A stretch of DNA of 64,000 nucleotides from Gonapodya sp. JEL0774. Lineage: Eukaryota; Monoblepharomycota; Monoblepharidomycetes; Monoblepharidales; Gonapodyaceae. The notes beneath the pieces were generated by a model. That model saw nothing but the letters and a program-made list of their open reading frames with translations. It was not told where the DNA came from and ran no database searches. This document shows, in pieces, positions 33,866 to 44,462 of this stretch. The first letter of the stretch is position 1. The number at the start of each line of letters is the position of its first letter. The stretch lies in NCBI GenBank assembly GCA_027604505.1, contig JADIIX010000031.1, positions 117,587 to 181,586 on the forward strand. The letters run 5' to 3'. The position numbers and the translations under genes are program-made.

Positions 33866-34457
33866 ATCGAGAAACTCATGCGAATTGGAACATTGAAGAG
33901 TCTGATTTGGGCTCATTTCGTGGAGAAATTTCCCCCTGCGTCCGCTCAAATTCATTCCAAGAGCGGCGCTCGACTTGGCCGGCGATGAACCAACGAGAAA
34001 CAAATCTGCGGATACGAGGGTCTCCACGATCACTGCAGGCACACTTTCTACGCGCGCTCTTTGTCTCTGTCACGATTTGTTCGAGGTTTCGCCGCTTATT
34101 TCACGTGGAAATGGAAAATATCCCGATTTGGATAAAGTGCGAACTTCTCGGTTCTCCTGTGCTTGCCGAACACACATTTTCGAAACGTGTAATTTCCCAC
34201 CAATACAGAAATGAGACTAAAGGGCTTTCCGAATTTGGGAGTGCTTGCGCGAGAAGGTTCTGTAGCGAGGGTACGTACCGTCATATGTCCTAGAGGAAAC
34301 GTAAGGAAACATCAAGTGATAGCAATTGTATTCATTATTGTGTTCGCGCAGATGCGACGAGTTCCATTTACCGATTATAAGACGAGATCTCCAAAATAGT
34401 TGTCCCTAAGACCAGATCTCCAATACCACTTCCAATGAATGCACAGTCCCACTGTGA
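33866..34457. other. Intergenic, no gene seen
   Basis: Between the N-terminal exon of the membrane-protein gene and the 3' end of the second F-box-like pseudogene. The upper part may include extra N-terminal sequence of the membrane protein, since its frame is open to 34042. Otherwise nothing recognised. Confidence 0.35.
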
Positions 34458-35977
34458 TTAATGCCCCGAAAACCGCAAGAGAGGAAGTGCGTCTGCTTCT
34501 TTCTGTTTCAACTCTCTCCGGTCCGCTTTATGCTGCCACCATCGCGCATTTCCTCTTAGAAGTTTCGCGTTTTTCGCGCCAACCCCCCCCCCGCGTCAAA
34601 ACGCAAGGAGATTGCATTTGCGTTCCACGCCTCTGTAACTGGAGCGAGGCACTCCAACATGTGCGAGATGCCCAGATCATGTGATTCCTCCGAGTCCACT
34701 GCGTACCGCATCGCCCACATCGCACGATTCACAGAGAATGCAAGCAACACTACCTCCGAACCACAATTGGCGAGGCAAATGAGTCGGGAAACTTGAAGAA
34801 CGATCTCGGTAAGGCTCGATCGGGTATACAGCTTGGTCTCCGAGAATACGTGCAGGAACAGAACATACAAGGCATGGTCGGGGCTCATGTCAGAGCAGGT
34901 GAGAGCAAGTTCAACAAAATCGATCACTGAAATGAGAGGAGTCTTGCTGCTTACTGCAAGAGGAGGTGCCAGGGCGGTATGAAGCACATGGGGCCAGAGA
35001 ATCGCTTCCCGGAACAAAGCAGCACTCATCCCCAAAGTTCGGAGACAGAGAACCTTTCCTCCCACTGACAGGTCGCAGTTCCGAATGGCGGCGGAAATAC
35101 CCCAGTCATCGTTTATGTGGCTCTCAGGGAAGGGACCAGGGATCCGGAAAGATGTGAACGTCATGATACTCCAGTCATCTGCGCAACCCCAGTCTTTTGA
35201 CAAGAAACCTCAGTCTCTCCATTTTAATAATTCCAATGGTGGGCAACCATCAATCTTCGGCGAGGGTCCAACAATGATACCAGGACGAGTACAGAAGAGA
35301 TTGTTAAAGAATTGGCTCAACCCCGACCATCGTCTTGTTCCATTCAACCCGTTCATCCAATCGAATGCACGCGATAGACGAATGTATAAAAGGGAAAGCC
35401 GGAGTATCTAGAGTAGTTGCAAACAAGCTTCTAGTGGAATTCTCTCTAGCAACCAGTCTCCCCACGAGAATATCAATTGAAACCCTCCTGCGTAGGTCGT
35501 GCCTGATGCGAGGAGCTGAACCCATTCCACGAATTCCTTTGACTTCCAGATCGGTGCATCCGAGCTCCAAACCTTCGTCAACGTTAGAACACCCTCACTT
35601 TTCGGTCTTGCGTTTTCTGTCAGGCCTGAATGAACGGACACTGCTCTGCATGCCAGGGGAACCAACCTCCCGACATCAAATTGGTCAGCCAACGTACGCT
35701 TCGCGAATAACCTTCTGATGCTGTCCAAGACATATTGATCGTGAACGGCGCGCCATTGTCGTCCTACCGCTCGTATTGTCGGTTTTTTCGTCCTCCGCGA
35801 GAACCCCACCAAGGAAATGATCCGAGTCAGAATCTCGATGGGTATCAGGGTCCCCCACCGTGGACGAGTAATGTCATCATCGGACGGCGGTTTTGGCACA
35901 CCTTGTGCTGCGTTTGGCGTTTCTTTCAATCCTCGTGGTACCCTAGTTGCAGTCTTCCGTTGCTTCTTCCCCCGCAT
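34458..35977 (-). pseudogene. F-box-like gene copy 2, disrupted
   Basis: Paralogue of the copy at 24010-25498, in opposite orientation. The ATG at 35977 opens MRGKKQRKTATRVPRG, then RPRWGTLIPIEILTRIISLV (F-box-like), LADQFDVGRLVPLACRA, DAPIWKSKEF, GGFQLIFSWGDWLLERIP. One reading frame then continues past a TAG at about 35408 (before ILRLSLLYIRLSRAF, aligned with LRISWLMACLRDLVI of copy 1) and a TGA at about 35205 (before GFLSKDWGCADDW). After these two stops it runs on in the same frame through SVGGKVLCLRTLGMSAALF, SPDHALYVLFLHVFSETKL and WNANAISLRFDAGGG. A run of ten G (plus-strand C) at about 34583-34592 then shifts the frame; homology resumes as NARWWQHKADRREL in another frame, with a stop at 34458. 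Two in-frame stops plus a homopolymer frameshift make this a decayed copy. Confidence 0.75.
34583..34592. other. G10 homopolymer at a frameshift
   Basis: A run of ten C on the plus strand (G on the coding strand) sits where copy 2 of the F-box-like gene changes frame relative to copy 1. It could be true slippage decay or a sequencing/assembly error. Confidence 0.7.
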
Positions 35978-36404
35978 TCCGATGAGTAGAGAGACAGGAG
36001 CGTCCAGAGGACACTGAATCGCTTGGAGAAACGAGACCAAATGATCCGGTAACCGCGTTTGCGCCCGCTGCAAACGTACGACGATTCAGACCGTTGGAAT
36101 TCTGTACATCGTTTCTGGACGCGGAAACAGTTTCAGCAAAATATCGCACCACTCTTTCTGCAGTGACCAATTCAATTGAGGCTGCTCGCTGGACTTAATC
36201 AAGAAATAGCCGTTTTCTTTCGACGAATGATTTATTATGTAAGGCTTTCACCATGACTTCAGCTCATTACACAATACAAACAAAAGCTTCGGTAACTAAA
36301 TATCATCTGAGTCATGAGATTCGTAACGCTAAGACAGAGCTCCGAATCGTCGTCGCATTAACAAAGCTGTTGCAGACCCCGGACAATCACACTCAATCAC
36401 CAAA
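35978..36404. other. Divergent intergenic region, no gene seen
   Basis: Short spacer between the 5' ends of the second F-box-like pseudogene (minus) and the WDR24-like gene (plus). Presumed promoter region; no motif is claimed. Confidence 0.4.
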
Positions 36405-39149
36405 ATGTCCAAGGCAGCTTTTGAAAGTTTCTTGCGCCACCGCCCTCCCGAGGGTGAGATTATCAGGTTGGGACATATCATATTGGGAACCAGCCAACAC
36501 TGGTGGGCTTGTCACAAGGCAGGGCAATCGGACCGCGAATGCGGAGCGTGACCCTCAATGGGCCTCTCGCGTCACTGGCGCTCTCGCCAGATGCTTCGCA
36601 GATTGCTGTCTGTGGATCCGCTGGTTTGTTTTCATTCATTTCCGTTCAGTGCGTGTTCAAAGGTTGTGACACATCCTGATTCTCAAGTCGTCAAAGTCCT
36701 GTCGCCAGGCAATGGACTGACCGAAGTGTCAAATCTGCGGACTATGATCAAAGGTGTCTCAGACTTTACCGATGTCAAGTTTTCGGGAGCGGCTGGTGGT
36801 GAGTGGCTCGAAGTCATAATTTGTGATCTCATTCTGTAATCACCGTCCAACGACTGTTTTAAGAGCCGAACGGACTTCTTGCAGTTGCTAGTACGAATGG
36901 AGTGATCGTTGTTTTGTCCAGAAACCCTGATTGGCGAGTCGGTAAGTGTTTGAAACTGATTGAATACCAGTGGCACTTGCTCATTGTTGAAGCTCACATC
37001 CGGCACTATTTGCACCATGTCTAGATTATATCCGAGAACACACTCTCGCAGTGAATCGATTGGCGTTTCATCCGACTGACCTTCGCCTTGTCAGCGCGTC
37101 CCAGGATGGTACCTTGCGACTCTGGGTGAGTGCACCATCAAAACACCGGTTTTGCATGCGATCGGGGTCTTCTGCATTTCCGATCGCAGACATTGTATGA
37201 CGGTGCTATTGTTCCGGGGTGCTGATGGCCATGACACCAAAACGTGCGATCATCGCCGTTGCGCTAATGCGTATATATCGCCGTCCCTTTCAGGACGTGT
37301 CTTCTCGCCCCTCCGTCCGAGCTCTCCTGGACGGCAAGTCTCATGCTGCACGTGACGTCCAATTTAATCCTCGAAGTTCCACCGAATTCGCGGCCGTCTT
37401 CGAATCAGGGTTCCTCCAAACGTGGGACTCTGTCCGTGGCGAACAAACAAGGAGGCTTTCGGCACACTCGGGACCGGCGCTCTGCTTGGATTGGCACTCT
37501 AGTGGATACGTCGTGGCGACAGGTGGGATGGATAAGGCGATATACGTGAGTTTGGGGAAAGCATCACTTTCATCCCTTCAACTCCCAACTGATGGCACTC
37601 AACTTCCAATCTCTATGTACCCAAACATCACTAAACAAGCTTTGGGATATTCGAGAACCCCGCCGCTATGCCGCACACCTCCACGCCCCCTCTGGCGTCT
37701 ACCGTGTCGCCTTCCGGCCCCTCTCCGACACCCAACTCGCCTCCTGCGCCATCACCTCCTCGACCAAATCTGCCGACCCTACTGTCCACGTCTGGGATTT
37801 TCGCAGACCGTATGTTCCAATCGTGTCGTGGAAACCTCACACGGGTATGGTGTCCGGGGTCGTCTGGTGTTCGGGGTTGGGACGGATCGCGACGTGCTCA
37901 AAGGATAAGACAGTGGCGATGTATGGAATCAAAGAAGGGAGGGCAGTGGTCGAGGAGTTGTCGACTTCTGCAATTGCGATGAGCTGCAGTGAGGAGATGA
38001 CCTTGGCGGTGGGGCCAACACAGAGGTGAGGTGTCTTCTCATGTAAAATCGAGCGTATCCTTCCCGGGGATCTTCATCCAGATGAGGCTGTGTTTCTTAT
38101 CGATTTTCGATCTTGTATTCAGCGACTACGCCAAAGACGACAGCTCGGTCCCGATAGCGCCATCCCACTCCCTCTGCGGCGGCGTGCAGGTTTCCAGTCG
38201 GGCCAGTTTCAACTACCTCGCCGAAAATTATTCGTGGGGTAAGAAAAGGGGCACGACTCTTGTTCATTGTGAGATAAATGCCGCGGTGGGTTGAGGGTCT
38301 GTTTGACGAACTGGTTTTCTGCCCGGTAACTTTCTCTCGCCCGCTTCCCACCCCAACTCGCACGAATCTATGCTATTTCTCTCAACACCGCCAGGTCGCC
38401 GAAACTGTCGGTCAGTACTCCGTGGCCCAAACTTGGCGGATGCTGCACCTCCTCTCCCTGCAGCCTGGCGGAGCGCTGCGGACACCACACGAGTTCGAAC
38501 CAGATGAGCTGGTGCTGGTGCACGATGTGCTCGAGTTTTACGCAGAGCTGGGTAACGTGCAGATGTGCGTTATGGTCCTGTTGGTGCTGGGGATGGAACA
38601 CGAGATGGAGGAGGTGTGGATCGGGAGTTATGTCGGTGAGTTGGGCACGAGGGGATTGTTTGGACGTTTGGCACCTTGCCATTTTCAGAGCCGACTGAAC
38701 TGTATTTGTATTGGCGGGGTGATATTTGTGGCAGAGTTGTTGAGGCGGTTACAGCTCTATGACGTGGCAACCCGAAGTGAGTTTCCCACGACCGATGGAG
38801 TTTCTATATCTGTTGAACTGCGGCACGCTCATGAAATTCGTTCACTCATACTTTTTCAGTATTGAAAGACTGCTCCAAGTCCATTTCCCATTCCCTCCAG
38901 TCTGGCCAAGTTCTCGAAACAATGTGTCCCGCATGCGGCAAATCCATGTCGGCGACGACTCTCGAGTGTCCCTCGTGCTTGCAGTCCCAGAGTCGATGCA
39001 CGGTGTGTCATTTGGTTGTGTTGGGACGGTACACCTTGTGCAGCGGGTGCGGTCACGGGGGCCACGTCGAGTGTGTGGAGGAGTGGTTCGGGGAAGACGC
39101 AGAGTGTCCCACGGGGTGTGGTCATGCGTGTGTCAGTAGTAGGATGTGA
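36405..39149 (+). CDS. WDR24/Sea2-like WD40-RING subunit of GATOR2 (SEACAT)
   Basis: A WD40 beta-propeller with a C-terminal zinc-finger/RING region, the layout of WDR24 (yeast Sea2/Rtc1), part of the GATOR2 complex that relays amino-acid status to TORC1 at the vacuole or lysosome. The gene has many small exons. Blade segments visible in order: PLASLALSPDASQIAVCGSA; VSNLRTMIKGVSDFTDVKFS; GLLAVASTNGVIVVLSRN; HTLAVNRLAFHPTDL and LVSASQDGTLRLW; ARDVQFNPRSS and FLQTWDSVRGEQTRRL; GPALCLDWHSSGYVVATGGM; LWDIREPR, VYRVAFRPLS, VHVWDFRRPYVP and RIATCSKDKTVAMY. A helical middle follows (LVLVHDVLEFYAELGNVQMC; AELLRRLQLYDVAT). The C-terminus has CPACGKSM, CPSC, CTVCHLVV, CSGCGHGGHVECVEEWF and CPTGCGHAC, close to the family pattern. 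The ATG at 36405 begins MSKAAFESFLRH. Internal exon borders around 37190-37290 and 38030-38400 are approximate. Confidence 0.85.
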
Positions 39150-40378
39150 CCGAGTTCGGCATGAGGACTGATGTGTGTTGGATGAGACGTTCACGGAGCG
39201 TTTCAAAGGTGCGGTGGATCTGATTTGATATGTTATATATGTGATTTGGGGGGGGGGGGGGTGGTCAAACAGACGGCCGTGAGTGGCGGTGCTGGACGTT
39301 GCCGGAGAACGAACAGTGTTGGACATGCATGATACCCAAGGCAAAATGTATAATGATCTTTAAATGTCAAGTTTTGGACAGTCATGGGTTATGCTTATCA
39401 TCACACTCTTACAATACAACAGCGTTGGTGTTGGCATCGTTTCTGATCACATTTGGCTTCTACTGAATATTCAAAACAGCGTCGATCTCGTGGAGCCATT
39501 CCGCGGAGATGGACCACCAGCAGTCATGATACCACGAGAGTGGGGATCCGGTCAAAGCAACTGCGCTCATGGCACAATAGAGCAGCTCATCAAGGACCTC
39601 ACGGTTGAGGGCATAAAGTTTGAGGTTTGGGAGACACGGCTCTTTGATGAACAAACCTGGAGTTCGCGTATAAACAAACAAGTTAAGGTTTTGCTCACCT
39701 CTGTGTAAAAACGCCAAATCAGTGCATGCACTAAAACCCTGCACATTGACCGTCCCGTATACGCACTTCCATTTCTGTACCAAATTAATTTTTTCCCTTG
39801 AGCTCACAGGGCAAGTGCGTTCCCTGCTCGCCGCCGTTGGCGCTTCCCCAAATGTGGCCGAATTACAAGTCCCTGTGTCGAAATATCGAAATCGCAATAG
39901 TGGATTGGAATTACTAGATTTTCTGAGCTAATTTCATACTTGTGCCCGCCCTGTTTCAAATTTTTGCACTCGGAGAGACAAAAAACGGGTCCTGGTCTGC
40001 TCCTCCTGAGGCTTCGCAGCCTGACCCGAACACACGGTTTCGGTCCAACCATGCAGAATAATGCATCATCGAAGGTTTTTATCCACGAGATAAACAGGTA
40101 TATACAGTCTGATTCGAAAGATCTGTCCTAATATGGATACATCGATGGGGCAACGTAATGCCGGTTTATTCGTCCAGTTACCGTCTACCGCACCAGACAA
40201 CGCTGTATTGCACTAAACCGATAAAGAATCTGAGATTTGCAATGGGATGTGGCGAATTATGAAAAGGCCTCTCAAACTCAAAATGGGTGTGTATTATTTT
40301 CAAGGGGGCGGTGCTTTTCCACCTCAGCTTCATTTCCCCCTTGGAGCGTTTGCTGAATCGCCGGACACCGCAACAATA
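39150..40378. other. Intergenic, one weak minus-strand frame
   Basis: Separates the WDR24-like gene from the deacetylase cluster. A minus frame at 39460-39897 has a somewhat protein-like end (REVLDELLYCAMSAVALTG) but no recognisable domain or start. I do not call it a gene. A 14-nt G run lies at 39248-39261. Confidence 0.4.
39248..39261. repeat. G14 homopolymer
   Basis: Fourteen consecutive G residues on the plus strand, about 100 nt after the stop of the WDR24-like gene. Confidence 0.85.
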
Positions 40379-43300
40379 ATGCGGACGTCGCTGATGCTCG
40401 CACTTTTCCTTGTCCTGCTTCCGCTGCTTGCGACAGCGGCGCCTCTTGCGTCGTCCTGCGACCGCGCTGTCGGCTGCTTGACCTTGTCGGCGCTCTCAGA
40501 CTCCGCTCCCGTCCTGCCCGTCGGGCACAACCGCAAAGGCGCCCTCCTGCCGCTCAGGATCGACGTCGAGTCGGACGTTCCCAAGAATCTTGTGGTCGAG
40601 GCCTTCACTGCAGACGGTGTGAGTGTCGTTGGAGTCTCGGGCTTTCCATTTTGGGCATATTGTCGGAAACAGCGGAGTCATCAAACGCTAATAATTTTTT
40701 TCCCTTCTCCTCGTAACAACACATGCTGATCGTATTCTTGGCGTTGTTTTTTCAGTCTACTTTCCTCGGCAAATCGCATGTCCATGGCGTGGCGTCGACC
40801 GACGGACCCGTGTCGGTGGCTCTCAACCTCCCCCGAGCCTGCGAGGATCTCATCCAATTTCTGGACGGTATCACCACTGAAGTGACCGTTATTATCCGCG
40901 CATGGCTTACTCCCGAGAACCCCAATTTCGCGCAAGCTCCTGCGAATAAGGTGTCAAAGACGGTGGTGCTGGTGAGTGCAGCAGCCTCGGGCGCACTGCT
41001 GCTGGACACCCGTAGTTCAACTACCCCTCTTTTCCAGTTTCGCCCGAACAAACCCGCCGTTCAGCAGGTCGCCATCATCGAGAATGCTGCCGCTCCTGCT
41101 CTACAGCTCAAGAAAATCGCACCCCTGGTCAAGCGGCAACGGTCATGTGACACGATCCACGCCGCTTACGCAGCAGGTGGGACGACGAACGGAAACACGT
41201 TCGACACTATGTGGTCTCAAATTTCACCAATATCGGTTGTGTCTTGTAACATAGGTACCGCGATGACCGCTCAGGATTACTCTGACTGGGCGGCTTGGAG
41301 CTGCAACACATGGTAATTTCAAAGTGTTTTGCACGTTCAGGTGTTCGTTTGGCGGCACAAACCCTCATCAACCTGATGGTTTTTATAAAGGTACCCTGGT
41401 GGCATTGGTAGTTCAAGCGGTGGTGGCGGAACAACCCGCACTTGTGACACTATTTACGCTGCCAAGCAGGCTGGTGAGTTGCGTCAGAGATGTGGTGGCA
41501 TGCACATGATTCATGTGTTGAGCCTCTTTTCTCATTATCCATCTCCAAATTTTCTCCAGGTGTGACCATGACTGCTCAAGACTTTTCCGACTGGGCTGCA
41601 TGGGGATGCAACCAATGTGAGTTCCACCCAGGCTTCTGATGAAAATGTTCACAGTCTGATCCATTTCGTTGGGCAACTTTCGCGATGGCCTTTGCAACTC
41701 AGGGTTCCCGGCCGGAATCGGTAGCCCGAGCCCACCTCCCCCACCTCCCGCTCGCACAACCACCCGCCGGACCACCACCACCCGCAAAATCACAACCACC
41801 ACCGTCGCCAACACACCACCTCCACCCCCACCTCCACCACCTCCTCCTCCCCCGCCAGGCGTTACGACCACTCGCACTCGTACCACGACCGTGGCTGCTC
41901 AGCCACCACCGCCACCACCCCCTCCTGGCGTTACGACCACTCGCACTCGCACTCGCACCACGACCGTGGCACCACCGCCTCCAGCTTCCGGTCCTTGCTC
42001 GAGCCCAACTGCTGGCTGTGTCGACGCAACGAGCTTCCCGGCGACCATCTCGGCCACGGCAGGTGGAGGGAGCGGGTACGTCCTGACCTTGCGTGCGTGG
42101 GCCTCTGTACAGAAGGACCTGTTTGTGGAGTTCAGAAAGGTGAGCGGAAGACCCCACTCACTGGGAAGGCATCCCATTCTCCACGTTGCCGAACGCTGAC
42201 GATGCTCCACTCTGTCTTTCCCACTCCAGGACGGCGTCATCGTCTCCAACTACGCCTACGCCTCGCTCCCCGCCGCCTCTACCTCTGCCTGGACATCAAT
42301 CTCGGTTACGCTCACTTACCCGACGCAAACCGCCGGCGGCACCTACCAGTTCTTTGTGTGGCTCACTTCTCCCGGAACCAGCTGGGGTGGCCAGACGTTC
42401 AACACGGTGAGTGAGCCGATGAATGCGGTCAATGGCGCCTAGGCAATTTGTCGTGATTGGAACGCTCATGCTTGGATCTTTGCGTTCGATGTTTCTAAGC
42501 TTCTCCCCGTCACCTTGTCTGGTGGTACCACCCCACCTCCCCCGCCCCCGCCCCCACCATCGGGAGGCGGCAGGGGTAGTGCTGCAGGAGCGTACATCTC
42601 GACGTGCAAGACTGCAGGCCAATACGCTTTGACCTTTGATGATGGACCACACATGTGAGTTTGGGTTCTCGACCTGTCGTGGAGGAGGTTTTGTTTCAAG
42701 GCTACCCCACTCACCATCGCGTGCTCTCAGCTACACTTCTGGCTTGAAATCCATCCTCGCCCAGTACGGTATCAAGGCCACGTTCTTTGTGAGTTTCTTT
42801 TTCTCTTGTGCTTGAAATAGCACGTGCGTGACCCTGGGCAAACACGACTGACCTGTACTGTATCACTCATTCCAACAGGTCAACGGACAAAACTGGGGTA
42901 GCATTTACAACTACGGTGATCTCCTCCGAGATTCTGTTGCCCAGGGACACCAGATCGCCATGCACGGGTGGTGGGTTTCCGTTCTTGGACGATGGCACAT
43001 TCCCAAGGGAAACCATCCCACAAAAGCTCAATATGTTCCCGCCCGGCCGTAATGTGTGTTTTTAAAGGTCCCACTGTGACTTCACGGTCCCTTCGACGTG
43101 CATCTACGCCAACGAAGTCGACCAGCTCATGAACGCCATCAACAGCATCATTGGCAAAACTCCTAGCTACTTCCGGTTCCCCTACGGAAGCTACGACGGC
43201 GCTGCGCAAAACTATGTCGCTGGCAAAGGTCTCAGGGTGAGTTTTATTGTGGCTGGGAGGAATGTTCTGGCCCGATTGGCGCATCCTCTGTGTTCATTAT

Positions 43301-43876
43301 TTTTTTTTTTTTTGTGTGTTTTCGCTGCTTGCTTGGGTTCCAGATTGTTGGTGAGTCCCCCGAATAGATTATAGTGCTCTAACTTGTTGTTCACACCATT
43401 CTGATTATCGCGCGGGACGTATTTAGGCTGGAACTTGGACACCAACGACTGGCAAGACGCCGTGAGTAGGCTGAGGCGGAGGAGAAGTCACTGCAGTTCC
43501 TTGTTAACATTCCTATTCACAGAACAAAGCCGATCCATCTCTCACACTTGGCACCATTCAGGGTGCTTTGAACTCGGTTTCCAGTTCCTAGTGAGTAGCT
43601 TTCTGCGACCTTCGTCTCGAACGCGCAAACCTCTTGTCGCATTCAAATAAACTCTCCCTGCCTGATGCTGATGCGCTATATCCCCGACTTTTTTTTTTAT
43701 TTCTTCACCATGACAGTGCTACTTGGGTCGCTCTTGAGCACGACGTGTGGCCCACGACCGCCGGTGCAACTTCCAACTCGTGGATCTGGGCGGGTCTGTC
43801 CTTCATTCAATCCAAGGGATACCGCTTTGTGACGATCGCAGAGTGCGATGGTGACTCAACCGGTGGATACCTTTGA
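40379..43876 (+). CDS. Secreted polysaccharide (chitin) deacetylase 1, CE4/NodB, modular N-terminus
   Basis: Predicted to remove acetyl groups from chitin or a related wall polysaccharide outside the cell. The ATG at 40379 gives a clear signal peptide (MRTSLMLALFLVLLPLLATA). Modules in order: an N-terminal beta-rich module (CDRAVGCLTL ... KNLVVEAFT ... FLGKSHVHG); two copies of a ~35-residue unit (CDTIHAAYAAG ... MTAQDYSDWAAWSCNTWYPG; CDTIYAAKQAG ... MTAQDFSDWAAWGCN); a Pro/Thr/Arg linker with poly-Pro; a second beta module (GCVDATSFPA ... KDLFVEFRK ... QFFVWLTSPG). The catalytic NodB domain follows: TFDDGP (~42634; metal-binding and catalytic Asp), HGW|SH (~42965 and ~43068, motif 2 split by an intron), YFRFPYG (~43173), LDTNDW (~43435) and LEHDVW (~43734). 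All expected metal and catalytic residues seem present. A dozen or more short introns; one exon is only 7 nt. It ends ECDGDSTGGYL. First of three tandem paralogues. Confidence 0.88.
41858..41970 (+). repeat. Tandem repeat encoding the Pro/Thr/Arg linker
   Basis: Two near-identical units, 41858-41895 and 41927-41970, encode GVTTTRTR...TTTVA and are separated and flanked by poly-Pro codons. The second copy has an extra CACTCG unit. They form a flexible linker that differs in length from the downstream paralogues. Confidence 0.85.
43344..43350 (+). other. 7-nt microexon in deacetylase 1
   Basis: ATTGTTG lies between a CAG acceptor and a GTGAGT donor. It is required to link GLR of the upstream exon to WNLDTNDW downstream as R-I-V-G-W-N. 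The paralogue at 44463-47512 has the same arrangement. Confidence 0.75.
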
Positions 43877-44462
43877 GTATAATTTCGTACGACAAGGATC
43901 AGGGCGGAAGACATGGAAGGGAGGGTTGGACTTTGGAACTACATAATTATGCATGGAGAAAGTGCATCGACGTACCAAGCGTTCTTGTTATACTAAGTCT
44001 TGCAAAAGTAGAATAATACGTCGCAAGGAAAACAGACCTTGCAAATATGTGTACATGGCTGTGTTTACGTCACATGTTCGTTTTTTCTCCCCCTCGTGCA
44101 AAAATTTTGAACTGAGGTTGGGGCTCGACCCCCGACTGAGCTGGCCACACCCTGCCACACCCCGCAAAGAACGACGAAACTTTGCATTGCTAACAAGGCC
44201 TACGATGTTCAGCAGCCACTTATACCTCTTGTACACTGCGAATTTTCGGGCAAATTGGACGGCTTCAGTTCAATAGAATTTCCAGTCCAACATTATTTAT
44301 TTCGGTTTGTCAAGGGGCGGTGTGTCCTGGTTGATCGTGTGACCTCACCCTCAGCTTGAGCGCCGAGGATCGCGCCAAGATGGCCTTCTATGGTGTTTTT
44401 TGTACGCCCGTTTGAAAAACTTTCAAACCCAAAAGTGGAAAGAAACCAGACTCATTCACACC
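43877..44462. other. Intergenic spacer between deacetylases 1 and 2
   Basis: No gene seen. It should contain the terminator of the first and the promoter of the second paralogue. Confidence 0.45.

Noticed and set aside
39460-39897. 145-codon minus-strand frame with a protein-like C-terminus
   Set aside because: No recognisable domain, no convincing start and a competing frame on the other strand; kept only as a note in the gap entry.
41413-42249. Long minus-strand Gly- and Val-rich frames opposite deacetylase 1
   Set aside because: They are antisense shadows of the poly-Pro and Thr/Arg linker codons.
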